The translations under genes and the position numbers were made by a program. DNA of 64,000 bases from positions 1,054,001-1,118,000 of the forward strand of contig NC_089449.1 of NCBI RefSeq assembly GCF_026210795.1, written 5' to 3'. Below are positions 1 to 12,358 of the stretch, one piece after another; the first letter of the stretch is position 1, and each line of letters starts with the position of its first letter. Source of the DNA: Rhizophagus irregularis (lineage: Eukaryota > Glomeromycota > Glomeromycetes > Glomerales > Glomeraceae). Below the pieces are notes generated by a model, which was not told where the DNA came from, made no database searches, and saw nothing but the letters and a program-made list of their open reading frames with translations.

Positions 1-1884
1 TTTTGATTAAAACCCGGGTACAATTCAATTTTTTAAATAAAGATAAATTGATATAGACCGGGAATTTTATCATTAGTAATCATTTTTGGTTAACCGATAT
101 TTTATGGATATTGTACGAATGTATGGTGCTGTATTTACTGGTTACCAATGTAATAAATTTTATCATACACAATACATATCTATACTAGGGAACGGTAACC
201 GTTGGGAATCCGGAGCGAAAAGCGAAATTATTAACCTTAATTAAACTTAATTAAACACAGGTAATTCGAATAAAAATAATATAGACCAGTCCTCATACCG
301 GTCTGCATATGATAAATGATTTTTATATTAAATTTAAAGCTAAAAAAATTTTTTTATTTGCAAAAAAAAAAGAAAAAAGACAGATCATATATAAAAAAAA
401 AATATCAAATAAACAATTTTTGTTCTATTTTTATCACATGATGTAACCGAAAGAACCAATACGAATGGATGGCCATCGACTCATACAGTGAGCGGGCGGA
501 CAACGGGATATTTGTGAAACCGACACAAATAGTATATAGTCCTTCGCTTCGCTCCGGACTAATTATCTCTTAAAATATAACCTCAATATAATATCCCCTC
601 TCACCTAATATACTCAGCATTTTATAAAATACTCACGAGTATTATTTAATTTTTTAAATCGGTTAAATTGATTTAGACCCGGGTATTTTAGGCAGTGCTA
701 TACGATATACGACATTAAAATTTTTGGTAAAATTTTATTTATAATTCTCATCATGAAATTATAAAATTCAGCCTTATATTATAAGTTAAATGTTAGTGAT
801 GCCGATTTAATTTTGGCAGAATTATAATTAAAGCAAAAAACGAAATAGGTTTAACTTGTTAAATCACTAAGATCTGAGTAATGTATTTTAATAAAATGTA
901 AGGAATCTAATGTAGCTGTAGAAATTCGATGGCAAATAAATCACTTACTAATTTGATATGGTTAAATATATTACTCATATCAGTCATATGAATAATTACT
1001 TATGCAAAAAATATTACTCTTGACATGTAACACATATAATCTTAATGTGGTTTTGTTGTGAGTATATAACATAAATAATATAAGTATTTCCCCAATACCT
1101 TAGCTTATAGGTCTGCCTCTCTTCTCTTTTCTTTTTTTTAGGTCTTCTTTTATTTTTCGATCAAATAATCTTGAACATGGTTAAATAATTCTTTGATAAG
1201 TAACTCATCAGATGAAATTAATAAACTAAAGATATCTTCACTTATTCTTACTCCTTTCCTCTTTCCCTTTCAGTTCCCTTCTCCTCCTGATTAATGTTGC
1301 TGCACCTCAACGTTGGTGATTAGACGACAACAAATCTTTAAAAGACTTGACTAAGTCGACAACAAATATTAACGATTTGTTCACTTTATAACTATAAATT
1401 AAAAATTAATTTTTATTTAATTTCTCATCTATAATTATTATTTTAATTATTCAATTTTTAATTTTCGCAAATGTATTAATTTCTACAGATAGTATTAATA
1501 ATGTCAAAATTAAATAGTGATAGTTTTTATGTAATTACTTAAATTAAAAGGTAATGTTGTGTTTTTGCTACTTGGAAATCATACATAAATAATTTATTAC
1601 AAGAAATTTCTTATTTAAAAATTTTTGTATTTAACATTATTCTATAATAAAAACAAAGTCGGCATCACAATAAAAATCATATTTACAAAAAGAAATTTAC
1701 TGAATTTAATATGTTGTTAAGAAATTTCACTGTAAAGCGCTAGATAAACTTAATTTCCGTAAAGAGTTGTATCAAATACTCATTAAATTATTTAAAGAAA
1801 TTATTTTAATTGTAATAACGATACGAAAAATATGCCAATTGACAATTTTCAATGAACTTAAAGATATTTATTTACTTTATAGCT
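1..1884. other. AT-rich spacer, no gene seen
   Basis: No convincing coding region. Two partly matching GC-richer blocks around positions 10-60 and 650-700 (ACCCGGGT next to a CAATTTT stretch) lie in roughly inverted arrangement and may be the arms of an old MITE-like element. The rest is AT-rich with homopolymer runs. Confidence 0.5.
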
Positions 1885-2293
1885 AGTACTATAGATTCAT
1901 TTTTATCAAATTCGATTCATTAGTAAACAATATCTTCAAATTATTTAATTAATTGAATCCACATTTTCATTTTGTATAAATTCCATTTGATAAATAATTA
2001 TCCATCGGAATGGTTTATAATTTTCAGCATTGTAACATAATTTAAAGTACACCTTTCACTTACTTCAGAAATTTATTTTAATTATCGTAATTTCTTTTAT
2101 CTATATTTTAAATATCAGTAATAAATCTTCACTACATTATTCTCTCAAGCTATTAACTTCACTTGAAGGAACTGAAGTGAGATAATAATAATGTTATATC
2201 TCCCAAAGAAAGTATAATTTGTATAAGTCTGTAATATTTCAGTATATCATTTATCCATTCATCTGGTGAATATTTAATATATTTCAATCCCAT
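1885..2293 (-). pseudogene. worn exon-1 relic of the Gag-like/MIR family
   Basis: Read on minus, the stretch aligns along its whole length with exon 1 of the gene at 4546-5838. It starts at an ATG at 2293 with a recognisable SPDEWINDI counterpart of the family's HPDEWIKD motif. It continues through the counterparts of the QSLKYIPES region, the LCYNAE motif (around 2015-2040) and the acidic block before the MIR repeats (around 1890-1960). It holds many substitutions and indels and no long reading frame, and I see no exons 2-4. It is much older than the broken copy at 12803-14032. Seen directly: the nucleotide similarity. Inferred: that it is a decayed duplicate and not an exon in use. Confidence 0.7.
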
Positions 2294-4540
2294 TTTAGAA
2301 CCATTTTTATAAAGAATGAAATTTGAATTTCTTTTAAACATTTTATGCAATTTCCAAAATGATTTATTGCTTATCTTTATAAAATATTTAGAACCATTAA
2401 TGGAAAAATATATATCTAGCTTGCCTAAAAGAACTGGTTGCCTGCTCACCAACAGAAACGCACTGTCAATGAACATCTGTCAAGGAGCATTTGACAGAGT
2501 AGAGTTGGTGATGGGGCCAGTCAGCACAGATAAGTGAAATAACTAAATCAACTTTCCATATAAATTTTCTTTCCTCCGTGATTTCAAGTAAGCTAAATGA
2601 GTATTCTCCGACAGTATCTAGTTCTTAATTGCTGAGTCATTCTCGATCGGAATTCTGAAAATTTTATAAGAGAAGGTTTTACCACACTCTTCCAGAAAGC
2701 TACAAACCGGGTTATTGTGCTATGAAAATAAAAGCGGCTGCATTTTTTTTTACTAGACACCACAGTGCTCGAGAAGAAGTTGTATAGAGACGAGAAAAGA
2801 ATAATTTGTAAGTGGAAGTACTTTTTAATTTTATTTATACGTGAAAAGTTATCGATCAAGGGCGTAACGACGTGACGTAATAATGTTGTCCACAACATGG
2901 TCACATTTTTTTCATTTAATTTGATTATTACGTCCGACTACTAATCAGTAGAAAGTACTTAAACTTAATGCTTGGCTGCCGTTCTTATTTGTGAAGGTAA
3001 CCATATTAATATGTTTTGGCCACAGCCAACAGTTTTAACGAGCTTTTTTATTTTTTATATACTATAATTCGTAATTATATCAAAACGTTTATTTAATTAC
3101 CATATTAAATTTATAATCACATCTAATTTGGTTAGTATAGAGAAAAAATTCAACGAAAAACATGCAATTTGTTCTGAATGATTTATATGTTCGTCGATGA
3201 TAAGTGAACATTTATATGCAAGTAAAATAATTTAATGTAATTCTATCTAACTATGTTCCCTAATTATATTTCTTAATGATATTTCTTTTATAAAGGCAAG
3301 AGTTTATTCAATTAACAATTGTGTTGAGTCTACCTTTGATTCTGCTATAGTAAGCAAAAATACTAACGCTAATTCAAACGCAAATCCATCATGATGCAAG
3401 AAAAAATATGGATATAAGTAGTAGGTGTAATTGCATAAAATACATTGTAATTTCTTTGTTACTGTCACAACGATATTCTTTATGTCACCTTGGATTTTAG
3501 AGGTAATTTTCTTTTCCAAAACTAGTTGTAAATCTCTTAGGTTTACGATAAGTGTTGCGAGCCAGAGAGCCTACAAGAAAGAACATGCAGCATCTCAGAG
3601 CTGCTTTATCAAATTAAGAGTCAATTTACTGTTAGGTGGGCATTTTACAATGTTTCACTGTTTCAAGATAACACAATTACTTCTAAGTAAATGCTCCCAA
3701 GTTGTTACCTGCTACTCGTTATTTTTGTTTTACATATTTCTTAGGATCGGTTAGTATTATTAAAGTTATTATTGCTAAAACTGATCGAGACGACATTTTG
3801 TAGATTGGGTATGGACCCGAATTTTTTTTTTACTTAATAAGAAGGAAAACACAGATAATTAAATTAGTTTTGGAATTTATGAGGAATAGAATAATTTCAC
3901 TACAAATTGTATCATAATAAAATAAGCAATTTAAGCATGGTTCCTTGGTCAGTTTATTGATGACTCGACCCTCAAATAATTTAAAAGCTAAGCTGAACGC
4001 CCAAGATTTAAACAAATAGTGCTAGAGCTTTTGTTCGAATAAATTAAGACATTTATATTTTACCTTATGTAAAAGATATTTTTTTCAAAAAAAAAATTAT
4101 TTATTATATTTAATAATTCTGCGTATAATAAAGTTAGTATTTTTTCTGAGTACGAATTACTAATATCGATAAATTTTTATTAGTATGTGAAGTTATAAAT
4201 ATGGTACATCAATTATCTAAAGCACAAGTCTTCCTTAACTTTTCGCGTACTCTTACGATCATAATGAGATCAAAACTACCGGTTATTCACTTGTGCAAGA
4301 AATACAAAGCTAAACTTATTCTGGAATATTTCGTTGGAAGGACATATCTCAAGACTAAGTCGCATCATGATTGTTTAATGGATATCACCTATGTACTGTA
4401 ATTATTAATGATGTCAAAAGAAGTGAATAAATTTATCATTGTAAAATTTCAAAAAAAAAATGAGAGAAATTAAATAAGAACTTATAACGAAATTAAAATA
4501 TTTAGAGTAAAATTTTATTACAAATAAATTAATAATAAAA
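2294..4540. other. spacer with no recognised gene
   Basis: Short open frames of 60-119 codons occur on both strands (for example around 2593-2904 and 3431-3754), but none carries a motif I recognise. The block 2590-2900 is a little richer in GC than its surroundings and could be debris of a mobile element. Confidence 0.4.
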
Positions 4541-4545
4541 ATTAT

Positions 4546-5838
4546 TTAATCGTGCAAAGTATCTATCGTCCAAATATGTTGTTTAATAAGTTCAATACAC
4601 CACTAAAAAAAAGATGAGGATTAATTTTAAAATCTTGAATGATAAAAAAATAAATATTTCTACTCACTTCATCATTTCCTCCTAATCTTTCATCATGACA
4701 AACAACTTCTTGAAATGTATCGTTTCCAATAGTAAATTGAATATCATGACTACGTAGAAATTCTACTTTATTATCACCACACGATTTCTCAATACTGATA
4801 TTACTAATATCATTTGATTTTAAATATCCTTGGCGATTCTCTAATTTACTATCATTAAATTTCCAATTCTCATACCAATATGCATGGTTAAGATTGTTAC
4901 AACTCACTAAAATAATAAGCATAAATATTACTTTAGGTTTAATAAAATAAAATATTTATTTTAATTTATTACCTTCTGTGTGGTTAGTTGAAGGAGATTT
5001 ATAATAATCATAATATCTTTCATAAGCGCCATAGTATATTCCAAGAAATTTATTACTAGATTTGACGTGTTGTAACTTTATCGAAGTATTGTTATAAGTA
5101 GCTAATTCTTTATCAAATTTAATTTTCCATAAAGAATTTGGATCAGGTACTGGACTTCCTACAAAAACCTAAGAAACAATATATTAAATATATGTTAGCT
5201 CTGTAAAATATAACTAACTAAATATTCGGTTACATAAAAAATCATAATACCAATTGAAATTTGCTTCCAGTTGTATAACGTAAATTTTCATCTGAACTTA
5301 AATATTTTCCTGTAGCAACATGCTTTAATGCTACGATAGATTCATTTTTAATTAAATTTGATTCTTCAAAAACAATGTCTTCGAACTCTCTAATTAATTC
5401 ATTAATTGAATTCGCATTTTTCGTTTTATTATAAAATTCATTCGAAAAATAATTATTCATTGGAAGTGATTTATAAAGATAATTCTTTTGTTCTTCTATA
5501 TCAATAATTTCAGCATTATAACATAATTTGAGAAAATATGAAATAAATTTTGAAGTATCACCACCTTTACTTTCAGGAATATATTTTAATGATTGTAATT
5601 TTCTTTTATTTGTATTTTTAAATATTGTAAAAGAAATATCTTCTTTAAGTGCATTACGAAGTTTCTCAATACTATCAATTCCAGTTGGAAGTGAGATATT
5701 AGAATCGACCAATGATAAGGCAACTTTCACACAATCTTCCCAACGAGTTTGTCTAATTTTAAAATATTCTAAATAATTTTGAAAGTCTTTTATCCATTCA
5801 TCTGGATGAACATTTCCATTATATTTTGGAAAATCCAT
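4546..5838 (-). CDS. Gag-like/MIR-domain protein, intact copy 1
   Basis: Four exons join without a stop: 5838-5251, 5168-4973, 4906-4668, 4602-4546, giving 359 aa. Every intron has GT..AG ends and the phases agree. Residues 1-160 resemble a retrotransposon capsid (Gag) region: a WIKDFQNYL start, a KFISYFLKLCYNAE helix, then EEQKNYLYKSLP. From about residue 166 come MIR-type beta-trefoil repeats: SIVALKHVATGKYLSS in exon 1, a second unit in exon 2 (TSIKLQHVKSSNKFLG) and a third in exon 3 (NRQGYLKSND, then RSHDIQFTIGN), ending EWCIELIKQHIW. MIR domains are known from protein O-mannosyltransferases and IP3/ryanodine receptors. No signal peptide or membrane segment is visible, so a soluble protein is likely. 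The Gag assignment is inference from pattern. Substrate and role are unknown. Confidence 0.8.
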
Positions 5839-5935
5839 TTTTTATCAATAATGGGAGAGAAACTTTTCGGTAATAATTTCTCCCGAAAATCACAATAATA
5901 TAAAAAAAATACCGGTTTTCAAACAAGGTTTAATG
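5839..5935 (-). promoter_or_regulatory. conserved upstream block of Gag-like/MIR copy 1
   Basis: The roughly 75 bases before the ATG are nearly the same in front of the copies starting at 5838, 8510 and 14032: a TATAAT-like box, then TTGTGAT, then GAAATTATTACCG, then GTTTCTCT about 20 bases before the start. Conservation of a noncoding block across three copies shows the duplications carried the promoter along and suggests shared regulation. The copy at 15998 lacks it. Confidence 0.55.
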
Positions 5936-7205
5936 TAATCCTCAGGTGACGATTACTACGTCCGTATTTTTTAAGGTTATTTAGGACCCAGAAATATATA
6001 CAGGGGTAGGGTACACAGATGCGTCGCCATCATAGTGAAATTAGACAAAGTTTTGATTTGCGTACAATCTAAAAAATTTTCATCCATAGTTAGGTCATCA
6101 AGATTGCGTATTTTTTATCAAAATTTTTATATGTAAAAATTAGTTTGCGTATTTTTGGCCTAAATTTGGATAATCTTATATATTTATTGTACGTTAACCG
6201 CATTGTAATATTTAGTATTAATTGAAAGAAATTTCTAAAGGTTAAAAAGTGAAATTATAGAAAAATATTATTGAAAAAATGGTAAATTAGAATAAATTCT
6301 ATTTTTTCACATTAGTATTTGGTTTTATAAATGATATAGAAGCCATGATAAAATAATTAATAACTTAATGTCTGAAATTTTATTTGCGTATTTTTGCAGG
6401 ATTTTCAATATCAGGTGTCAATTATGCGTACTACTCATATAAAAAGTCTCTGCGTAGTAAAAAAAATTTTCGCCACCTGGCCCTTATATAGGATTATAGA
6501 TTAACAAATGTTGGCGTATAAATTTACAGTTAACAGCTAAAAAATACTACCAATTTTCAATTTTTTACTTGACAAATTCAGTAAATTTTTTTCCATTTCC
6601 GCGCCATAATCGTATTTTATAAAATTGAATAATTAAAAATAATTACGTTCATTATTTTTATTTTAATAACTTAACAATATCATAATCACAAAAATAAATT
6701 TACTTCAAATTTCGTTATACAAAATCTAAATTCTTTTCCCATTCTGCTGCAATTCTAGGGCAAACTGTTAAATAATATTTCAGAAGAATATCTTTTCATG
6801 GGTTTTTTTTTGAAATAATGTTGATGAAGCAATTGAAGCATGTCCGATATGACTAGTATGAACCATCATTTTCGACGATACTAATAATTTCAAGGTCAGG
6901 ACTCTTCGCAAGCTAACGAAGCCACTATTTCAACATTTCTATGATCATTTTGTGAGCATTTTGGTAAGCGGTTTTTATAATCCTATAAAATATAAGCGTG
7001 AAATTGTTTAATTGTGATTATAAACCTCAAATCATATGTTATTTACGTACCTCACATGAGATAATCCTTGTATGAATATAACTTGATCTATTTTATTTTA
7101 AATATAAATTACAATCAATAAATTTTAATTCTTTTCAAAATTTAGTATAATTTATTAAAGTTGAAGAATTTAAATATGAAACTATTAAAAATCAAATTAT
7201 TTAAT
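5936..7205. other. spacer with repeated TTTGCGTATTTTT motif
   Basis: No gene seen. The motif TTGCGTATTTTT recurs near 6112, 6143 and 6383, and AGGTG(A/G)CGA-type words flank the stretch near 5945 and (reverse complement) 6470. A decayed transposable element is possible. The remainder is AT-rich. Confidence 0.35.
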
Positions 7206-7209
7206 CGTG

Positions 7210-8510
7210 TTAAGTATCTATGGTCCAAATATGTTGTTTAATAAGTTCAATACACCACTAAAAAAAGAAATAAAAGTTAAAATATTATAAATTTTAATAA
7301 AAATAAAGTATAAAAATTAAATTTACTTACTTCATCATTTCCTCCCAATCTTTCATTATGACAAACAACTTCTTGAAATGTATCGTTTCCAATAGTAAAT
7401 TGAATATCATGACTACGTAGAAATTCTAAATTATTACTAACATACGATTTCTTAATACTAAGATTGATAATATCATTTGATTTTAAATATCCTTGGCGAT
7501 TCTCTAATTTACTATCATTAAATTTCCAATTTTCATTCCAATATTGTTGATGGTTACTGATATGACTAGTACTATTACAACTCACTAAATAATAAACATA
7601 AATATATTACTGCGATTTAAGAAGCAATATAAAACAAATTTTTAATTTATTACCTTCTGTGTGGTTAGTTGAAGGAGATTTATAATAACAACCGTCATAA
7701 ATGCTATAGTATATTCCAAGAAATTTATTACTAGATTTAACGTGTTGTAACCTTATCGAAGTATTGTTGTAAGTAGCTAATTCTTTACCAAATTTAATTT
7801 TCCATAAAGAATTTGAATCAGGTACTGGACTCCCTGCAAAAATCTAAGGAACAATTTATTATTTGTTAGTTCTGTAAAATATAACTAAATATTCGTATAC
7901 ATAAAAATTATAATACCAATTGAAATTTGCTTCCAGTTGTATAATAAAAATTTTCAGTTGAACTTAAATATTTTCCCGTACCAACATGTTTTAAGGCTAC
8001 AATAGAATAATTTTTAATTAAATTTGACTCTTCAACAGCAATATCTTCAAATTTTTTAATTAATTCGTTTAACGAATTTACATTTTTCATTTTAGTATAA
8101 AATTCGTTTGAAAAATATTCATTCATTGGAAGTGATTTACAAAGATAATTCTTTTGTTCTTCTATATCATTAATTTCAGCATTATAACATAATTTGAGGA
8201 AATTTGAAATAAATTTTGAAGTATCTCCACCTCTACTTTCAGGGATATATTTTAATGATTGTAATTTTCTTTTATTTGTATTTTTAAATAATGTAAAAGA
8301 AATATCCTCTTTAAGTGCATTACGAACTTTAACAATACTATCAATTTCAGTTGGAAGTAAGATATTAGAATCCACCAATGATAAAGCAAACTTCGCACGA
8401 GTGTATTCAGAAAGAGAATCCTTAATTGGTCTATAATATTCTAAGTAATTTTGAAGGTCTTTTATCCATTCATCTGGATGAGCATTTCCATTATATTTTG
8501 GAAAATCCAT
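7210..8510 (-). CDS. Gag-like/MIR-domain protein, intact copy 2
   Basis: Exons 8510-7917, 7843-7654, 7584-7331 and 7257-7210 join in frame to 361 aa. Organisation is identical to the copy at 4546-5838: a Gag-like N-terminal half (HPDEWIKDLQNYL, SNFLKLCYNAE) and MIR repeats beginning SIVALKHVGTGKYLSS. Intron positions and phases are conserved. The stop falls three codons earlier than in copy 1 because a TTG codon became TAA, so the C-terminus is slightly shorter. The 5' flank shares a promoter block with copies 1 and 3, and with the copy at 14032 it shares roughly 200 further upstream bases, which points to a segmental duplication. Function unknown; a protein-interaction or glycan-binding role is only inferred from the MIR fold. 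Confidence 0.8.
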
Positions 8511-8720
8511 TTTTTTGTCGATAATGGAAGAGAAACTTTACGGTAATAATTTCCCGAAAATCACAATTATATAAAAAAAAAAAATACCGGTTTTCAAACA
8601 AGGTTTTAATGTGATACAAGCCATTTAAAATTTTGTGGAACTAAGATAAAAAAATTTAATCGATATACCATAAATTTGAATTAATGGAATTAACGGATGA
8701 TTTTCATGAGAACTGTTTAA
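8511..8720 (-). promoter_or_regulatory. conserved upstream block of copy 2
   Basis: Contains the TATAAT/TTGTGAT/ATTATTACCG block shared with the copies at 5838 and 14032. Beyond it, 8600-8710 matches 14105-14230 (GAGCCATTT or AAGCCATTT, then GGAACTAAGAT, then CGATATACCA), so the duplicated segment reached well upstream of the gene. Confidence 0.5.
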
Positions 8721-9133
8721 AAGGATAAAAAAGATCAAATTACATTTTATTTTCGATAATTGACATATTTTCAACAAATTCATTGCAGCAAACTTAGCAA
8801 ACTTAAAAAGTCAAATAATATAAACTTTTTAATTAAAATGTTATGCATTCAATAGATTCTTTAACTTTTAATTATACTAGTTATAAAATTTAACTTTTTA
8901 ATAAGGTTAATGCATCGTTAAAAGGTAAACAATTCATTTTAATATTGAGGAAACTTAACCTAGACCCGGTCCAGGTTAATTAACCGGGTACAGGTTAAGA
9001 TCGCCCTCCAATATTTTCCTAGTAAAATTCACATAATCAATAATGAAATTTTATTATCTTCTAATGATAGTATGACGATTTGCGTCAGATGCCCATATTT
9101 TTAAGGGACTTTAGGAGTTTAGGATTATATACA
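8721..9133. other. spacer, no gene seen
   Basis: AT-rich. A GC-richer patch near 8945-9000 (AACCTAGACCCGGTCC, then AACCGGGTACAGGTT) resembles the AACCTATACCGGGG patch near 18840 and the ACCCGGGT blocks at the window start. This suggests a dispersed repeat. Confidence 0.35.
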
Positions 9134-9136
9134 CAT

Positions 9137-9244
9137 CCCTATAAAAAAAATTCCGGAAAAAACTCCGATAAATGATCATTTTTCTAGTTTTCATTCCGAA
9201 TAAACTCAGACACGTGATCATTTTTCTGAAAATTTTTTATAGGG
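9137..9244. mobile_element. 108-bp MITE, CCCTATAAA ends, CAT target duplication
   Basis: Begins CCCTATAAAAAAAATT and ends in the inverted form TTTTTTATAGGG. Inner arms also match in inverted orientation (GATCATTTTTCT on both sides). It is bounded by a perfect 3-base direct repeat CAT (9134-9136 and 9245-9247). The same termini and an inner GATAAATGATCATTT word recur at 52701-52811. No coding capacity. Size, terminal inverted repeats and target duplication fit a non-autonomous DNA transposon. Confidence 0.75.
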
Positions 9245-9258
9245 CATCTGCCAAAGTA

Positions 9259-9564
9259 TCCGGACAGCACTTTTTCAAGGAGGTTAAATCAGGATATTAA
9301 CTCATCATAGAAAGATGAATCAAAGCCCATTTAAGTCGCCGTAATGAGACGTATCGAATGGCGGTGAAATCATGTCTAGAATCGATAGATAAGTTATTCT
9401 CAAAGTCTCTAAATAAAATGCCAATAAATTTTCGTTAGAGACGTGAAATACCACCATTCAATTTCTCTTAATGACGATTCCAATGAGCTTTGATTCATCT
9501 TTCTATGATCATTGGATCATGATGAGTTATCATGATTTAACCTCCTTGAAAAATGTCGTCCGGA
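9259..9564. mobile_element. foldback/MITE element with long inverted arms
   Basis: Left arm (TCCGGAC..TTTTTCAAGGAGGTTAAATCA) reappears inverted at the right end. The inner part also pairs: AAAGATGAATCAAAGC at 9311 faces its complement at 9493, and GCCATTCGATACGTCTCATTA-like sequence faces CACCATTCAATTTCTCTTAATGA. Arms are about 130 bases, imperfect, with a short centre. The outer TATCCGGACAGCAC word resembles Tc1/mariner-type ends, but I cannot define a target duplication. No open frame inside. Confidence 0.6.
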
Positions 9565-9629
9565 AGAAAATGCAATTCATAGAGATTTGTATTCTAGAAA
9601 TAAATTGTTAATGATATATTAGTTGTTCG

Positions 9630-9905
9630 TATACTAAGTGATTTTGGATTTTATGGACCAGCTGATAAATCATTAAATTTAGTAAGAATGTATGGAGAAC
9701 TTCCTTATATTTCACTGAAGTTATTTCTGGAAAAGGAATTTCTTTTGTATCCGATATTTATAGTATTGGCATACTTAATGTGGGAAATTTCATCTGGACA
9801 ACCACCATTTATTAATAAACATAATTATGAAATAGGACCAAAAATAACCAGGAACTCCTACAATGTTGGATGCAGATCGAAAAAGGAGACTTGATATTTG
9901 TAATT
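9630..9905 (+). pseudogene. protein kinase C-lobe fragment
   Basis: Translating with two frame changes gives a kinase C-lobe in order. First comes a DFG motif (SDFGFYGPADKS at 9636-9671), then an activation-loop/P+1 stretch (YGELPYIS, expected PEVISGK), then subdomain IX (DIYSIGIL), then MWEISSGQPPF. The last piece is a subdomain XI-like DADRKRRLDI near 9869-9898. One base is missing near 9715 and one is extra near 9776, so the frame is broken. Subdomains I-VI are absent. This pattern is typical of the large Rhizophagus TKL-like kinase family. A dead fragment, not a gene. Confidence 0.7.
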
Positions 9906-11264
9906 TTGTAATCTTTCTGGTAAAATGTAAGAATATATGATTGCCAAAATGAAAATAATGAACAGATAAATTCCATTACACATAAATAATTATCAATTAA
10001 ATTCTTTTTAAGAACTTTAGTTGGGAATTTTGTCAGTCTTTTAAAGATTTACCTGAATGTAACGAAAGGACAAAAGGTAAATATTAGTATATTACTATTT
10101 TCTATATCAGATATGATATTTTTATTTTTTATTTAACAGAATAACAAGAGGATAATCATTATTCGTTTAAAAATTTTTATATACTTATATTTGTATATAT
10201 AATATGCAACTTAGCTTTGATTTATAAGAGGATAAATTGATAATTATTTGGCATGATCAAACCTTAATACATTGATCTTTGAATTTCTAAAATATGTAAT
10301 ATAAATAGCCAATATTTAATTATATAGATAATACATCATGTCCACATAATTCCATATGGATTAATTCAGAAATATGTGGAATTCCATACATTCCCATATA
10401 TCCTACGTGAATCTACGTAGAATTTTTGTGGATCTACGTCGAAAATACTGTGTTTCGTCACGGGATATTTGGAAAAGATTTCTCAAAAGTCAGAAACGAA
10501 TTCGTACCGACTTATAATCAATTTATTTTAAAAAATACACGTTATACGTATAATATCAATTGGTTTATCTTTATTTTTAATCATTAAGTTAATAATAACG
10601 TAATATTTATCTTAAGTAGAAATTTATGTCCCAAATCTTCAAACGAAAATATTTTCGATGATAACTGTATTCGAGTCATGTGCCACGCAGTAGCAACAAT
10701 TGACAGCCAATCATTCAACATCCACCTGTCTTTGGTTTGAGTATTGTTATACATGACCCGATATGATTTTTTTTACTCAAATTCGTTTGTTCGATTTTTG
10801 TGTGTTACTGTTTGATAATTCTTTCAAAATAAATAAATAATTAGTAAGATATTTTAGAATTTGCAGTATCAATAAAAGCTGTAATAGTCGTTATAATTCA
10901 ATTATGCGAATTACTAACATTTTTTATTATACTAAAAATACATCAAATAGTTTAGACATAAAAACAGTAATGCATAAACTATTTGATTTGACAACAAAAT
11001 TATTTAAAAAAAATTATCCTAAGACTATTTTTAATGTTTACATGAAGAAATAAGTACTCTATTCTTAGTGATTGAAATAATCCTAAAATATTGCTAAAAA
11101 TATAATATATTATTTTAAATAATTTAAAATCCGTCTACATTTAAACAAAATAAAAAATTGTTATTATAAAAAATCTATAATAAATTTCAAAACATACGTT
11201 TAGAATGTTAGTTAGTTACGTATTAGGATATCATTTATTGTGAAACATAAAAATATAATTATAC
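9906..11264. other. AT-rich spacer
   Basis: No gene. A short palindromic patch near 10335-10440 (AATTCCATATGGATT, then CTACGTGAATCTACGTAG) may be a MITE relic. Confidence 0.4.
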
Positions 11265-11267
11265 CGA

Positions 11268-11368
11268 CCTTCAGTTGCATTTTTTGGTTCAGGAAGATTT
11301 TTAAATTGATAAACTTTACCTGTAAATAACCTTCTCGCACTTGTATTATTAATAATGTAACTTTTTCG
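11268..11368 (-). pseudogene. kinase C-terminal tail fragment
   Basis: On minus, a 33-codon open stretch reads NNTSARRLFTGKVYQFKNLP followed by EPKNATEG. From memory this resembles the FENLPEPRNATEEE segment that follows the kinase domain in many Rhizophagus kinase genes. It lies 1.3 kb from, and on the opposite strand to, the kinase fragment at 9630-9905, so the two are probably separate debris. Family assignment is from memory and moderate. Confidence 0.4.
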
Positions 11369-11398
11369 AATAATTTTTTAAATATATTTTTATTTCAT

Positions 11399-11968
11399 TT
11401 GATTCATTTTGATAATTTAACCCATTCATTTCTTCTATTTTATCAAATCTTTTTGTTGGACCAGAATCCTCTATCAACTTACAGGAACGTCACGCAATCT
11501 TATGAGATAAAATACAAAAAAGAGGAATTATTTTGTAGATGGTTTACAGCCGAATTAGGACTTGCAGATATAAAAGAAAGATGTACATTTCTTCAGATCA
11601 ATGGTAAATTGTAGTATTAGCAAATTTTCATAAGAAGAAAAAATGGCAAACTCGGTATGGAGCTAGAAGGCTCGGATAATAAAACCGAATCATAAAGCTG
11701 TCAAAGAAGTCGATAGCAAAGAAACGCTACCAATTTCAGATGAGCAATTAGCTGAGTGGGGTCTTTCACGAAAAGAATGAGAAGCAAATAGGGAAAATTT
11801 ATTAGAGAAAAAAATTAATGAATTTAACACCTTGAACGCGGTTTTGAGTCAAGACTTTCAAAAAGATCAAGTTAATAAAGACTTAAAGAAGCGCGTTAAT
11901 GATGGGGATGATAGAGGATTGAGAAAATTTTCAAAAAAAACGTTTAAATTAGATAAATATATTAAATA
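11399..11968 (+). pseudogene. broken gene of unknown family
   Basis: Three coding-like pieces in order suggest one decayed gene. The first is a 71-codon frame ending ADIKERCTFLQINGKL at 11614. After a frame change, the second is an open stretch around 11695-11785 (ETLPISDEQLAEWGLSRKE) closed by a TGA. The third is a lysine-rich open stretch from there to a TAG at 11966-11968 (LEKKINEFNTL, then VNKDLKKRVNDGDDRGLRKF). Base composition is richer in GC than the flanks. I do not recognise the family. Confidence 0.35.
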
Positions 11969-12358
11969 GTTTTTTTTTTTAGGTAGATTAATTTGTTAAA
12001 TTTATTTGTTTTTACAAGTACAAATCGTTTAAAAAAGAAATATGTTTAAAATTGTTTAATATAGTAAAGAACATTTTCAAATATTTTTATCTACCATAAT
12101 CTCTCAATCATTACGATATATATATATATATCCGATATTCCATAGGATCATGTAAAGCAAAATTTTATAGTTATCCGATAGTATTTTATATGACATTTAT
12201 TTCATTATTATTTATACACGCAATAAAATTATATTTATATACATTATCAATTCTATAAGCTAATTAATGAAAGAAAGAAACTAGGTGATAAGATTATACT
12301 TTGTTAGACTATTAATAAACTATTTATACATGATCATTGAGGCCTCTCGGATATAAAA
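11969..12358. other. spacer with (TA)n tract
   Basis: AT-rich; a short TATATATATATATA run sits at about 12117-12131. No gene. Confidence 0.4.

Noticed and set aside
4201-4401. 66-codon plus frame
   Set aside because: No motif, no homologous neighbour and no splice context; expected by chance.
5528-5776. Plus-strand 82-codon frame inside copy 1 (and matching frames in copies 2 and 4)
   Set aside because: Antisense shadow of exon 1, recurring only because the paralogs are similar.
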